A stretch of 64,000 bases of DNA from Caballeronia fortuita (GTDB lineage: Bacteria; Pseudomonadota; Gammaproteobacteria; Burkholderiales; Burkholderiaceae), in assembly GCF_001544835.2 (NCBI RefSeq), contig NZ_FCNX02000008.1, forward strand, positions 186,001 to 250,000, read 5' to 3'. A program made the translations under genes and the position numbers. Positions 19,270-27,547 of this stretch are shown here, in pieces (within the stretch, counting starts at the first letter, position 1; the number at the start of each line of letters is the position of its first letter). The notes beneath the pieces are model-generated. The model saw nothing but the letters and a program-made list of their open reading frames with translations. It was not told the origin of the DNA and made no database searches.

Positions 19270-20652
19270 TCAGATCGTGCGCGAGAAGCGCCGCAGGCTC
19301 GCCTGGCCCAGATAGCGGTCGAATACCGATGCGACGTTGCGCACCAGCATGCGTCCGGCGGGCAGCACGCGCAGCGCGTCGCGCGAGAGATCGATGAGGC
19401 CGTCGCCGGCCATCGGCGCGAGGCGCGCGAGTTCGTCGGCGAAAACGGCGGAAAACTCGACGCGATGCGCGCGCGCGATATCGTCGAAACGCAACTCCCC
19501 GCCGCACATGATGCGCATGATGACGTCGCGGCGCAGCGTGTCGTCGGCGGAGAGGCGCACGCCGCGCGCGATGGCGAGCCGGCCCGCGTCGATCGCCGCG
19601 GCGTAGTCCGCGAGTTCGCGCGCGTTCTGCGCGTAGACATCGCCGATCCTGCCGATCGACGACGCGCCGATGCCGATCAGATCGCAATCCGCCTGCGTGC
19701 TGTAGCCTTGAAAATTGCGCTGGAGCGTGCCGGTTTCGAGCGCGCGCGCGAGCTCGTCGCCGGGCAGCGCGAAATGATCCATGCCGATGTACACGTATCC
19801 CGCCTCGCTCATGCGCGCGATCACGCGTTCTAGAATCGCGAGGCGCATGGCGGGCGAAGGCAGCGCGTGCTCGTCGATCTGCCGCTGCATCTTGAAGAGC
19901 GCGGGCATGTGCGCGTAGCCGAACACGGACACGCGGTCCGGCTTGAGTTCGATGACCGCATCGAGCGTGCGTGAGAATCCCTCGACGTTCTGATGCGGCA
20001 AGCCGTAGATCAGATCGACGCTCACCGACTTGAAGCCGTGCGCGCGCGCGGCGTCGAGCACGGTTTCGGTCATCGCCCGCGGCTGGATGCGGTTGACGGC
20101 GCGCTGCACGCGTTCGTCGAAATCCTGCACGCCGAGGCTCAGGCGGTTGAAGCCGAGCTCGCGCAGCAGCGCGATCGTATCCGCCGACGCCTCGCGCGGA
20201 TCGACTTCGATCGAATATTCGGCGCGCTCGTCCGCGACGAGCTTGAAGTGCTCGCGTGTCGCGGCCATCAGCTCGGCCATCTCGCCGTGCGAGAGGAAAG
20301 TGGGCGTGCCGCCGCCCCAGTGCAATTGCGTGACCGGACGCGATGGATCGAAGAGCGCCGCCTGCAACGCCAGCTCGCGCTTCATGCGATCGAGATAAGG
20401 GCGTGCGTGCGCGCGATTTTTTGTCGCCACCTTGTTGCAGCCGCAGTAGAAGCAGACCGTGTCGCAGAACGGGATGTGAAAGTAGAGCGAGAGATCAGCG
20501 TTCGCTTTCGACTGGCGCGCGGCCTCGCGATAATGCGCGGCGTCGAAGGCGTCGGTGAACTGGACTGCGGTCGGATAGGACGTGTAGCGCGGGCCGTGCG
20601 CATCGTAGCGCGCGAGCAGATCGGGGCGGAAGAGCGGGGCGGCGGGCGTCAT
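19270..20652 (-). CDS. hemN: Oxygen-independent coproporphyrinogen III oxidase
   Basis: A 460-residue radical SAM enzyme that converts coproporphyrinogen III to protoporphyrinogen IX without oxygen. The CxxxCxxC cluster motif is CDTVCFYC near residue 61, followed by GCNK, the HemN hallmark. HWGGGTPTFL and SVDLIYGLPHQ follow. The full-length C-terminal HemN domain is present. I chose the ATG at 20652 (MTPAAPLFRPDLL) with an AGAGG-like site upstream; the frame extends 16 codons further without support. Confidence 0.94.
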   Translation of the reverse strand: MTPAAPLFRPDLLARYDAHGPRYTSYPTAVQFTDAFDAAHYREAARQSKANADLSLYFHIPFCDTVCFYCGCNKVATKNRAHARPYLDRMKRELALQAALFDPSRPVTQLHWGGGTPTFLSHGEMAELMAATREHFKLVADERAEYSIEVDPREASADTIALLRELGFNRLSLGVQDFDERVQRAVNRIQPRAMTETVLDAARAHGFKSVSVDLIYGLPHQNVEGFSRTLDAVIELKPDRVSVFGYAHMPALFKMQRQIDEHALPSPAMRLAILERVIARMSEAGYVYIGMDHFALPGDELARALETGTLQRNFQGYSTQADCDLIGIGASSIGRIGDVYAQNARELADYAAAIDAGRLAIARGVRLSADDTLRRDVIMRIMCGGELRFDDIARAHRVEFSAVFADELARLAPMAGDGLIDLSRDALRVLPAGRMLVRNVASVFDRYLGQASLRRFSRTI

Positions 20653-20799
20653 GGCGAACCTCTGGGGATGGTCCGAGTGTAGTCGGGCGATGAACGCCAT
20701 CGTTGCGCGATAAGGTCGCAGCGCGATGGCAGCATTTGACGAAACGCAAAGAAAAGGCGTGCGAAAATGCTGTTTCTTCTCGCGCTGTTCAGTAACGCC

Positions 20800-21087
20800 A
20801 TGTCGATCGATTCATCGCCTCACGCCTGCCGCGAAGGCTGCGGCGCCTGCTGCATCGCGCCGTCCATTTCGAGTCCAATTCCGGGAATGCCGGCCGGCAA
20901 GCGCGCGGGCGAACGTTGCGTGCAACTGGGCGACGATCTGCGCTGCAAGATCTTCGGCGATCCGCGCAGGCCGGCGTGCTGCAGCGGCCTGCAGCCCTCA
21001 AGCGAGATGTGCGGCGAGACGCGCGACTATGCGCTGGTGTGGATCAAGCGGCTCGAAGCGGCGACGCAGCCGGCGCAACTGTCGTGA
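20800..21087 (+). CDS. YkgJ-family cysteine-cluster protein
   Basis: A 95-residue protein with a CxxxCGxCC motif (CREGCGACC) and further cysteines (ERCVQL, LRCKIFG, PACCSG, EMCGETR). The pattern is that of the YkgJ/UPF0153 zinc- or iron-binding family of unknown function. The ATG at 20800 ([13 protein letters not shown]) starts the recognisable family sequence; an upstream ATG at 20767 would add 11 mostly hydrophobic residues. It is divergent from hemN. Confidence 0.82.
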   Translation: MSIDSSPHACREGCGACCIAPSISSPIPGMPAGKRAGERCVQLGDDLRCKIFGDPRRPACCSGLQPSSEMCGETRDYALVWIKRLEAATQPAQLS

Positions 21088-21162
21088 CGTTCGGCGGTCC
21101 AATCCGCGGACCGCGCCGGGGACGACGGCGCAGACTCAGATAAAAGCATTGGAGGATCACGC

Positions 21163-21756
21163 ATGACGAAAACCGTCGCGCCGCTGCGGCGCCGGTTCGT
21201 GCTGGCAGGACTGATGTCGCTGCCGGCGCTCGCACTCGGATCGAAGGCGCAGGCCGCCTCGAATTCGATATTTCCCTTCATTCCGGACCACTACACATTT
21301 TCGACGCGGCAGGTGCAGGACGCGGTCGCGCGCAAGTTCCCGCTGCAACGTACGGCCTCGCAGATATTCGACGTCGTCCTGAGCAATCCTGTCGTCGGCA
21401 TGGCGCCGGATCGCAATCGCGTGACGGTGCAGGTCGATGCGCGTCTTGCGACGCCGTTCATGCCCAATCCGGTCGTCGGCGCTTTCACGCTGTCGACGCA
21501 ACTCGGCTACGATACGCCGAGCCGCTCGGTCATTCTCGTCTCGCCATCCGTCGACGATGCCCGTTTCACCGGCGACGCCGCGCAGTACAACCAACAGATT
21601 GCGTCGGTCGGCGCGCAGCTCGCCGCGCAACTGCTCGACCGCTATCCGATCCACACCTTCAAACCCGAAGAACTCCAGTTCGCCGGCGTGTCGTATGAAC
21701 CCGGTACAATCACAGTCCTTACAAACGGCATACGTGTGCAGATCGTCGAGAAGTAA
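21163..21756 (+). CDS. DUF1439 (YceB-like) exported protein
   Basis: A 197-residue protein with an N-terminal signal containing RRRFVLAG followed by a hydrophobic core and AQA cleavage site, which resembles a twin-arginine export signal. The mature part resembles DUF1439/YceB lipid-binding-like envelope proteins (FSTRQVQDAVARKFP, LATPFMPNPV). It lacks a lipobox, unlike E. coli YceB. A GGAGG Shine-Dalgarno lies 8 nt before the ATG. It precedes uppP by 63 nt on the same strand and may be co-transcribed with it. Confidence 0.8.
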   Translation: MTKTVAPLRRRFVLAGLMSLPALALGSKAQAASNSIFPFIPDHYTFSTRQVQDAVARKFPLQRTASQIFDVVLSNPVVGMAPDRNRVTVQVDARLATPFMPNPVVGAFTLSTQLGYDTPSRSVILVSPSVDDARFTGDAAQYNQQIASVGAQLAAQLLDRYPIHTFKPEELQFAGVSYEPGTITVLTNGIRVQIVEK

Positions 21757-21819
21757 GTCGAAATCTCTGCGCAATGTGCTCCACAAGCAACGGCGAACAT
21801 GGCGAACAAGGGCTGACGG

Positions 21820-22653
21820 ATGGACTGGATACTGATGGTGAAGGCGCTCATTCTGGGCGTCGTGGAAGGCTTGACCGAATTTCTGCCGGTTTCGAGCACG
21901 GGGCATCTGATCGTGGCGGGCAGTCTGCTGAATTTCACCGACGCGCAGTCGAAAACCTTCGACGTCGTCATCCAGTTCGGCGCGATTCTCGCGATCTGCT
22001 GGGAATATCGCGCGAAGATCGCCTCCGTGGTCACGGGGCTGCCCTCGCGTCCCGACGCCCGTCGCTTCACGGTGAACGTAATCATCGCGACGATCCCGGC
22101 CATCGTGCTCGGCCTTCTGCTCGAAAAGCACATCAAGGCGGTGCTGTTCTCGCCGGTGCCGGTGTCGGTGGCGCTGATCGTCGGCGGGATCGTGATTTTG
22201 TGGGCGGAGTCGCGGCAGCGCGAGCGTGGCGCCATGACGCGCGTGCATTCCGTCGATGACCTGTCCTACGCCGATGCCTTGAAGGTCGGCCTCGCGCAAT
22301 GCTTCGCGCTGATTCCGGGCACCTCGCGATCCGGCGCGACGATTATCGGCGGCATGCTGTTTGGGCTCGAGCGGCGCGTGGCCACGGAGTTTTCGTTCTT
22401 CCTCGCCATTCCGATCATCTTCGGCGCGACGCTCTACGAAATGGCCAAGTACTGGCGCACGCTCACCGTGAGCGATTTCGGGCTCTTCGCGATCGGGCTC
22501 GTCGCGGCGTTCGTGAGCGCCTTCGTCTGCGTGCGCTGGCTTTTGCGTTACGTCGCGTCGCACGATTTCACGGCGTTCGCGTGGTATCGCATCGGCTTCG
22601 GCCTGCTGATTCTGATCGTCGGATATAGCGGCGGACTGAGCTGGGCCGACTGA
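21820..22653 (+). CDS. uppP: Undecaprenyl-diphosphate phosphatase
   Basis: A 277-residue inner-membrane enzyme (BacA/UppP family) that dephosphorylates undecaprenyl diphosphate to recycle the cell-wall lipid carrier; overexpression gives bacitracin resistance in other bacteria. The two signature regions are visible: [15 protein letters not shown] near residue 17 and [15 protein letters not shown] near residue 165. About eight hydrophobic segments fit the family. A clear terminator follows. Confidence 0.95.
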   Translation: MDWILMVKALILGVVEGLTEFLPVSSTGHLIVAGSLLNFTDAQSKTFDVVIQFGAILAICWEYRAKIASVVTGLPSRPDARRFTVNVIIATIPAIVLGLLLEKHIKAVLFSPVPVSVALIVGGIVILWAESRQRERGAMTRVHSVDDLSYADALKVGLAQCFALIPGTSRSGATIIGGMLFGLERRVATEFSFFLAIPIIFGATLYEMAKYWRTLTVSDFGLFAIGLVAAFVSAFVCVRWLLRYVASHDFTAFAWYRIGFGLLILIVGYSGGLSWAD

Positions 22654-22680
22654 TCCGGCTTTCATCGCGCATAATGCAGA

Positions 22681-22711
22681 ACGCCACGGCTTGCCGTGGC
22701 GTTGTCGTTTT
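22681..22711 (+). terminator. Intrinsic terminator of uppP
   Basis: A perfect stem (ACGCCACGGC with GCCGTGGCGT) 27 nt after the stop, followed by TGTCGTTTT. It separates uppP from the convergent trmB gene. Confidence 0.75.
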
Positions 22712-22721
22712 AGCGATGCGT

Positions 22722-23462
22722 TTAGCGGCGGCGGAACATCAGATCCCAGACGCCGTGACCGAGCCGCAAGCCGCGACGCTCGAACTTGGTGACCGGGCGA
22801 AAATCGGGGCGCGGCGCGTAGCCGTCCGCGGTGTTTTCGAGCGCCGGCTCCGCCGATAGCACTTCGAGCATCTGCTCGGCATAGTTCTGCCAGTCGGTCG
22901 CGAGATGCATGTATCCGCCCGGCTTCATGCGCGACACGAGCAGCGCGACGAACTTCGGCTGAATCAGCCGGCGCTTGTGATGACGCGCCTTGTGCCACGG
23001 ATCGGGAAAGTAAATGTGCACGCCATCGAGACTGTCGGGCGCGATCATGTGTTCGAGCACTTCGACTGCGTCGTGCTGAAGGATGCGGATGTTGCCGAGA
23101 CCCTGCTCGCCGATCAATTTCAACAGCGCGCCGACACCCGGCTCGTGCACTTCCACGCCGATGAAGTCATCGCCCGGCCGCGCGGCCGCGATCTCCGCCG
23201 TGGTCGCGCCCATGCCGAAACCGATTTCGAGCACGCGCGGCGCGTGGCGGCCGAAGCACGCGTCCCAGTCGGCCGGCTGCGGCGCGTAGGGCACGACGTA
23301 GCGCGGACCGAGATCGTCGATGGCGCGTTGCTGTCCCGGCGACACACGCCCCGCGCGCGTAACGAAGCTGCGTATCCGGCGATGGCGCAGCGTGGCGTCT
23401 TCGGTGACGTCGGGCCGGAAGCTGCCGTTGTCGTCGGCGTCGTCTTGGGGATCGTGGCTCAT
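22722..23462 (-). CDS. trmB: tRNA (guanine-N7-)-methyltransferase
   Basis: A 246-residue SAM-dependent methyltransferase that forms m7G46 in tRNA. The SAM motif [15 protein letters not shown], the EVHEPGVG acidic loop and the TrmB hallmark [15 protein letters not shown] are all present. The frame is open to 23504, but that part overlaps the tRNA terminator, so the ATG at 23462 (MSHDPQDD) is preferred. It lies just downstream of the tRNA-Gly gene. Confidence 0.94.
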   Translation of the reverse strand: MSHDPQDDADDNGSFRPDVTEDATLRHRRIRSFVTRAGRVSPGQQRAIDDLGPRYVVPYAPQPADWDACFGRHAPRVLEIGFGMGATTAEIAAARPGDDFIGVEVHEPGVGALLKLIGEQGLGNIRILQHDAVEVLEHMIAPDSLDGVHIYFPDPWHKARHHKRRLIQPKFVALLVSRMKPGGYMHLATDWQNYAEQMLEVLSAEPALENTADGYAPRPDFRPVTKFERRGLRLGHGVWDLMFRRR

Positions 23463-23490
23463 GAGGCGATGGGAACGGATGCGGGAAACT

Positions 23491-23524
23491 AAAAAGCCGC
23501 CCATACGTGATTCGGGGCGGCTTT
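23491..23524 (-). terminator. Terminator after tRNA-Gly
   Basis: A 10-bp stem AAAGCCGCCC / GGGCGGCTTT, followed on the minus strand by TTTTAG. It is placed 12 nt after the encoded CCA of the leftward tRNA and before trmB. Confidence 0.75.
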
Positions 23525-23535
23525 CGCTGGAATGC

Positions 23536-23610
23536 TGGAGCGGGCGATGGGAATCGAACCCACGTCAGTAGCTTGGGAAGCTACGGTAATAGCCATTATA
23601 CGACGCCCGC
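23536..23610 (-). tRNA. tRNA-Gly (anticodon CCC)
   Basis: The minus strand folds into a complete cloverleaf. The acceptor stem is GCGGGCG/CGCCCGC. The anticodon stem is GTAGC/GCTAC with loop TTCCCAA, giving anticodon CCC. The T arm contains GGTTCGATTCC, the discriminator is T, and CCA is encoded. It reads GGG codons. Confidence 0.95.
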
Positions 23611-23663
23611 ATGAGCCGGCTATTGTAAGCGCAACGCGTCTTGCGACGCAATTGCGCACGGCC

Positions 23664-24224
23664 TCAGATGCCGAAGAGCGTCATCGACACCGCGACGCGC
23701 GTCACGACCATCAGCAGCACCTGCACGATCACGAACAGCAGAATCGGCGAAAGATCGATGCCGCCCAGGCGCGGCAGGATGCGCCGCAGCGGATCGAGAA
23801 ACGGCGCGGTGATCTGGTAGAGCAGCGGCATCGCCGGCGACTGCGGATTCAGCCACGACAGCAGCGCCATCAAAATCGTCACCCAGATGATGAGGTTCAG
23901 CGCCCATTTGACGACGGTCAGCAGCGCGACGAGCAGCAGGATCGGCACCATGAGCGTCGGATCGACGCCCGCCAGCACGACCATCAGCGTCACATACACC
24001 GCGGATGCGATGAACGCCGCCACGATGCTCGCCCAGTCGATTTTCCCGCCGGGAAGAATCTTGCGCAGCGGCAGCACGAGCCAGTTGGTCGCCTGCATCA
24101 CGGCGTTCGACACGGGGTTGTAAGGCGGCATGCGCACGACCTGTATCCATGCGCGCAGCAGGAGCGCCGCGCCGAACAGGGTGAAAAGGGTGTTGAGCAG
24201 AAAACGGGCGATATCGCCGAACAT
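23664..24224 (-). CDS. YggT family membrane protein
   Basis: A 186-residue protein made of two YggT repeats, each with a pair of hydrophobic segments and an LxPLRxILP-like motif (LPLRKILPGG near residue 55 and LDPLRRILPRLGG near residue 145). The family is found in most Gram-negatives; roles in osmotic tolerance and membrane or division processes have been suggested, but no activity is established. It stands alone here, leftward, downstream of a 760-nt gene-poor stretch. Confidence 0.88.
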   Translation of the reverse strand: MFGDIARFLLNTLFTLFGAALLLRAWIQVVRMPPYNPVSNAVMQATNWLVLPLRKILPGGKIDWASIVAAFIASAVYVTLMVVLAGVDPTLMVPILLLVALLTVVKWALNLIIWVTILMALLSWLNPQSPAMPLLYQITAPFLDPLRRILPRLGGIDLSPILLFVIVQVLLMVVTRVAVSMTLFGI

Positions 24225-24990
24225 CTCGGGTCCTCTGGAATGCGTGCGCAGTGTCGCGACGTGCGCCGGGTCGTTTGAGCGAAAGGTGACGAAATACGAA
24301 GGGCGCTAGCGGGCGAAGCGCCGTTCGCGCACGGTGTCGGGGAAGAGGCCGTCCGGGCGGCGCGAATGGTGAATGCGGACCTTGATCATTGTTCGTTCTC
24401 TGGACTTGAGTATCTGGTCGAAGCCAACCTGTCGAAGCCAACGGCGGCTCGAATTCCCCGCCCGACAGCCTTAGCCGCTGGGGTGCCGGACGTCACCATA
24501 ACATGGCTTCGGGAACGCTTGGGGACGTTGTCGCACGCGGTGCGAGCGATTGTCGGGGTAATCCGTTGGAAGGCGGGTGAAAGGCGTGTGAAAGTGTCCG
24601 AACGCGCATTCGCGCGAAGCACGCCCGCATCGAAAAACCCTGGTGTTGCCATTTTGAGACGATCGCGAAAAGCGTATTACACGCAAAACTGGCAGTATAT
24701 AAGTACGGTTGGCGAAAAAGCGCGCCGCACTGTTGCGGCAAGTTTGGGGTTTTACGAAAAGCAGGCGAGGTAAAAACCAGCGGTTCTTTTTCGGCCGGAC
24801 AAAAAGCGGGTTTTCTGCGGAATGTGGTTAATCGCACATTGACGTTGGAACTTGGTTTCTTTGCGAACACGAGGGAACGGACAGGCGCTCAATACTAAAG
24901 AGAAGACGAATCAGGCGGGAGAGAATGCGCGGCGCGAATGCCGGCCGCGCGCTCCCAATAAAGTTTCATTCGCTACGTTCGGAGGTTGCC
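24225..24990. other. Gene-poor region upstream of yggT
   Basis: About 760 nt in which I find no convincing gene longer than about 30 codons. The right half (about 24640-24900) is notably AT-richer than the rest and contains TATATAAG at about 24694, which could belong to a promoter. A 27-codon frame on the minus strand, 24306-24389 (MIKVRIHHSRRPDGLF...), has only a weak GAGA ribosome site and is not counted as a gene. Confidence 0.4.
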
Positions 24991-25152
24991 ATGAGCATTT
25001 TCTCTTATCGGAAGCATCTGCGATTCCTGAGCCAGGCCCAGCGGCGCCGCTGGTGGGATCAGAAAAAGCGGCTGACTCCTCGGGTGGTGATCGGCGCGGC
25101 TTACGTGCCGCCCAATGTCACGCGTGAATTCGCTTACGTGAAAGTCGGCTGA
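24991..25152 (+). CDS. Small basic protein of unknown function
   Basis: A 53-residue protein (MSIFSYRKHLRFLSQAQRRR at the N-terminus) rich in Arg, Lys and aromatic residues. I do not recognise a family. Support for a real gene comes from a strong GGAGG Shine-Dalgarno at 24981-24985, 5 nt before the ATG, and a strong intrinsic terminator 41 nt after the stop, so it looks like a complete monocistronic unit. The basic, aromatic composition would fit a nucleic-acid or membrane-surface contact, but that is only a guess. Confidence 0.65.
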   Translation: MSIFSYRKHLRFLSQAQRRRWWDQKKRLTPRVVIGAAYVPPNVTREFAYVKVG

Positions 25153-25192
25153 GCCGTTAGACTGTTTTTTTTAAGACTCTCGCGCATTACAT

Positions 25193-25231
25193 GAAAAGCC
25201 CCGCCGGACGCATTGTCCGGTGGGGCTTTTC
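25193..25231 (+). terminator. Strong intrinsic terminator
   Basis: A 17-bp stem with one G-T pair (25193-25209 with 25215-25231), loop GCATT, flanked by AAAA and TTTT and followed by CGTTCTTTTG. It ends the small basic protein gene and could work in both directions. Confidence 0.85.
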
Positions 25232-25476
25232 CGTTCTTTTGTAAATAGACGTTACGCGGTTTTCAGTGTCGATGCCGCGCCCACGGACGTCATCGAATGC
25301 CGGCAACCTGCCGGCAGGCATCGGCTGGCTTTCAGCATCGATAGCACGTTAAGGAACTTGCAATTTGCAACAAATCGATTCGGCGGCCTGCCGGCTTTTT
25401 CGATAAATTCGTCTCACACCGTCGCCCGTGAGCCCGCGCAGATCGGCCATCACGCGAAGCGGCGAGGAGAACGAAA

Positions 25477-25779
25477 GTGAAAAAACTCGGTAGTCTGTTG
25501 GTAGCAGGTGCGCTCGGTGCGGGGCTCGTCGGGGTCGCGCAGGCGCATGTTTCCGTCGGCGTGGGTATCGGGGTGCCGGCCTATCCGGTGTATGCCGCGC
25601 CGCCCGCGCCGGTTTATGTGGCGCCGCCGCAGCCGGTCTACGTGGCGCCGCCGCCGGTCATGTACGCGCCGCCGCCGCCGGTGGTCTATGGCGGGTACGG
25701 CGGCTACGGTTACTATGGCCGTCCGTACTATCGGCATCACGGCTATTACCGCCACGGGCCGGGCTACTGGCGTCACTGA
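25477..25779 (+). CDS. Small exported Pro/Tyr/Gly-rich protein
   Basis: A 100-residue protein. A signal peptide ends at AQA, near residue 23. The mature part is low complexity: repeats of the type PxPVYVAPP (about residues 42-70), then a Gly/Tyr-rich and His/Arg-rich tail. The family is widespread in Burkholderiaceae as uncharacterised envelope proteins. It starts with GTG at 25477 behind a GAGGAGA Shine-Dalgarno. The repeats could reflect an extended, wall-facing or matrix-type role, which is inference only. Confidence 0.75.
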   Translation: MKKLGSLLVAGALGAGLVGVAQAHVSVGVGIGVPAYPVYAAPPAPVYVAPPQPVYVAPPPVMYAPPPPVVYGGYGGYGYYGRPYYRHHGYYRHGPGYWRH

Positions 25780-25809
25780 CCGGCCTGGCAATCCTGGCGG
25801 TCCGATATG

Positions 25810-25837
25810 AAGGCGATGCGATCGGCATCGCCTTTTG
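25810..25837 (+). terminator. Intrinsic terminator between convergent genes
   Basis: A perfect 10-bp stem AAGGCGATGC / GCATCGCCTT with loop GATCG, followed by TTGCG on the plus strand, 30 nt after the stop of the Pro/Tyr-rich protein gene. Confidence 0.7.
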
Positions 25838-25878
25838 CGTTTACGGCGCGCTTCTTTGCGTCGCGCGTCAAAGCATCG

Positions 25879-26547
25879 TCACGATGCCGCGTTCACGATC
25901 AGATCGCGATAGCCGTTGACGATCACGCTATACGAGAAGTACGCGAAAAGCACGGCGGACATGACGTGGCACGCGCGCAGAAGCTGCGTTCCGGCGCGCT
26001 TTCTGCCGTGGCTCGCGAGCGTGCAGATGAAGATCGTCCAGCCGAGCCCGCCGCAGAAGAAACCGATGAGAAACACCGACGCACTGACGGGACTCGTCGC
26101 GCCGGCCTTGGCGATGAGCGCGCCGCCGACCGCCGCGAACCAGAGAATCGCGCTCGGCGACGACACCGCGAGCAGGCATCCGCGAGCGAAGCTTCTCCAG
26201 TGCTTCGGTCGCGGCGCGGCGAGATCCGCCTCGCCCTCGACGGGCGGTGCGGACGCCGGATAGAGGGCTTCACGCGCCATCTTCCAGGTGAGAAAGAGCA
26301 GCACGATCGCGCCGCCGATCCATACGACCCAGCGCACGGCGGAGAATTGCAGCAACGCCGACATGCCCGCGAGCGCGAGCGCCGCATAAAACAGGTCGCC
26401 GAAGCAGGTGCCGAGGCCGAGCACCATGCCCGGCTTGAAACCGTGCGACAGCGCGAGCGAAATGATCGCGACGTTGGCGATCCCGATATCCAGACACAAC
26501 GACAGCGACAGAAAAAAACCGTCCGACAGCAACGACCACGAATGCAT
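25879..26547 (-). CDS. LysE family transporter
   Basis: A 222-residue membrane protein with about six hydrophobic segments, resembling LysE/RhtB-type amino acid exporters (GFFLSLSLCLDIGIANVAI; HGFKPGMVLGLGTCFGD; AVSSPSAILWFAAVGG). The substrate is unknown. I prefer the ATG at 26547 (MHSWSLLSDGF), 4 nt beyond the asparaginase stop; a start at 26583 would overlap that gene by 32 nt. Neither has a strong ribosome-binding site. The close spacing suggests co-transcription with the asparaginase and ubiD genes. Confidence 0.85.
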   Translation of the reverse strand: MHSWSLLSDGFFLSLSLCLDIGIANVAIISLALSHGFKPGMVLGLGTCFGDLFYAALALAGMSALLQFSAVRWVVWIGGAIVLLFLTWKMAREALYPASAPPVEGEADLAAPRPKHWRSFARGCLLAVSSPSAILWFAAVGGALIAKAGATSPVSASVFLIGFFCGGLGWTIFICTLASHGRKRAGTQLLRACHVMSAVLFAYFSYSVIVNGYRDLIVNAAS

Positions 26548-26551
26548 GTTT

Positions 26552-27547
26552 TTATTGATGGTTATGAAGCGTGAAACCGACATCGAGGCGGCCGGTCGGC
26601 ACGTTCATCGTATTGCGCGTCGGCGGATTGCGGAACGCGGCGAGCGCGTCGCGCTGCGCTTGCGTGCCGATGCCGAGCGCATCGAGCACATGAACGACGA
26701 CCGCATTGACCACCGCCGTATTGCCGTCTTCGACTTTCACTGCAATGCCGATGGGGCCTTGCGCGCGCCGCACGCCTATCGCGTAGCTCGCATCAGCGCC
26801 GGTCTTGCCGACGAGCATGCCGCCGAACGCCTGCATCAGCAGCGTGCAGAAGCGTCCTTCGCCCGCGACGAGTTCCGGATGCGATGTCATCGCTCGATGG
26901 ATGCGCGCGAGCGGCGAGCCGTCCGGCGCGGCGGCGATCTTCATATAGAGCCGCGCGAGACGTTCGAGCGGGAAGGCGGGCGTCGGCAGATTGCAGCCAT
27001 CGATGGCCCATTGCACGTCGTCATCCGCGAGATCGACGGCGCGCGCGACCGTCTGCTTCACGCGCGCCTGCAACGGATGCCCGGGCAGGTGGTATTCGGC
27101 GAGCGGCGCGTTCATCGCACGCGCGCCCGCGAGCATGCCGGCGTGCTTGCCTGAGCAGTTGCTGCACACGGCGGTCGGCGTGAAGTCGCGCCGGATCCAG
27201 TCCTTGTACACGGCCTCTGAAATCGGCGGATGGCCGCCGCAGCGCAGATCGTCTTCGCTCGCGTTCGATTTGGCGAGCATCGCGAGCGCGCGCTCGATGT
27301 GACGCGGCTCGCTGCTGTGCGATCCGCACATCAGCGCGAGGTCTTCGTCGGTGAAGCCGAAGCGTTCGAGCGCGCCCGTCTCGATGACGGCGAGCGCCTG
27401 CGCGGGCTTGGCCGCCGAGCGCGGCAGCGTCACGCGATAGGGATCGCCGAACGAATGGACGAGGCGTCCGTCCGCATCGACCACGGCGATGTGCGCCGCG
27501 TGCGTGTTCTCGATGACATTGCCTCGATAGAGCGTGGCCGCGATCAT
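26552..27547 (-). CDS. L-asparaginase II family (ReAV-type) asparaginase
   Basis: A 331-residue enzyme of the Asparaginase_II family (thermolabile Rhizobium etli type), which hydrolyses asparagine to aspartate. It is structurally unrelated to E. coli AnsA/AnsB. The motifs LPRSAAKPAQAL, CGSHSSEPRH and the cysteine-containing VCSNCSGKHAGML are characteristic. Its ATG overlaps the ubiD stop (ATAA), so it is translationally coupled to ubiD; the LysE-type gene follows closely, which hints at amino acid handling. Confidence 0.88.
   Translation of the reverse strand: MIAATLYRGNVIENTHAAHIAVVDADGRLVHSFGDPYRVTLPRSAAKPAQALAVIETGALERFGFTDEDLALMCGSHSSEPRHIERALAMLAKSNASEDDLRCGGHPPISEAVYKDWIRRDFTPTAVCSNCSGKHAGMLAGARAMNAPLAEYHLPGHPLQARVKQTVARAVDLADDDVQWAIDGCNLPTPAFPLERLARLYMKIAAAPDGSPLARIHRAMTSHPELVAGEGRFCTLLMQAFGGMLVGKTGADASYAIGVRRAQGPIGIAVKVEDGNTAVVNAVVVHVLDALGIGTQAQRDALAAFRNPPTRNTMNVPTGRLDVGFTLHNHQ

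Noticed and set aside
24366..24773. A 135-codon frame in the gene-poor region before the small basic protein
   Set aside because: No ribosome-binding site, no recognisable domain, and composition changes abruptly along the frame, as in non-coding DNA.
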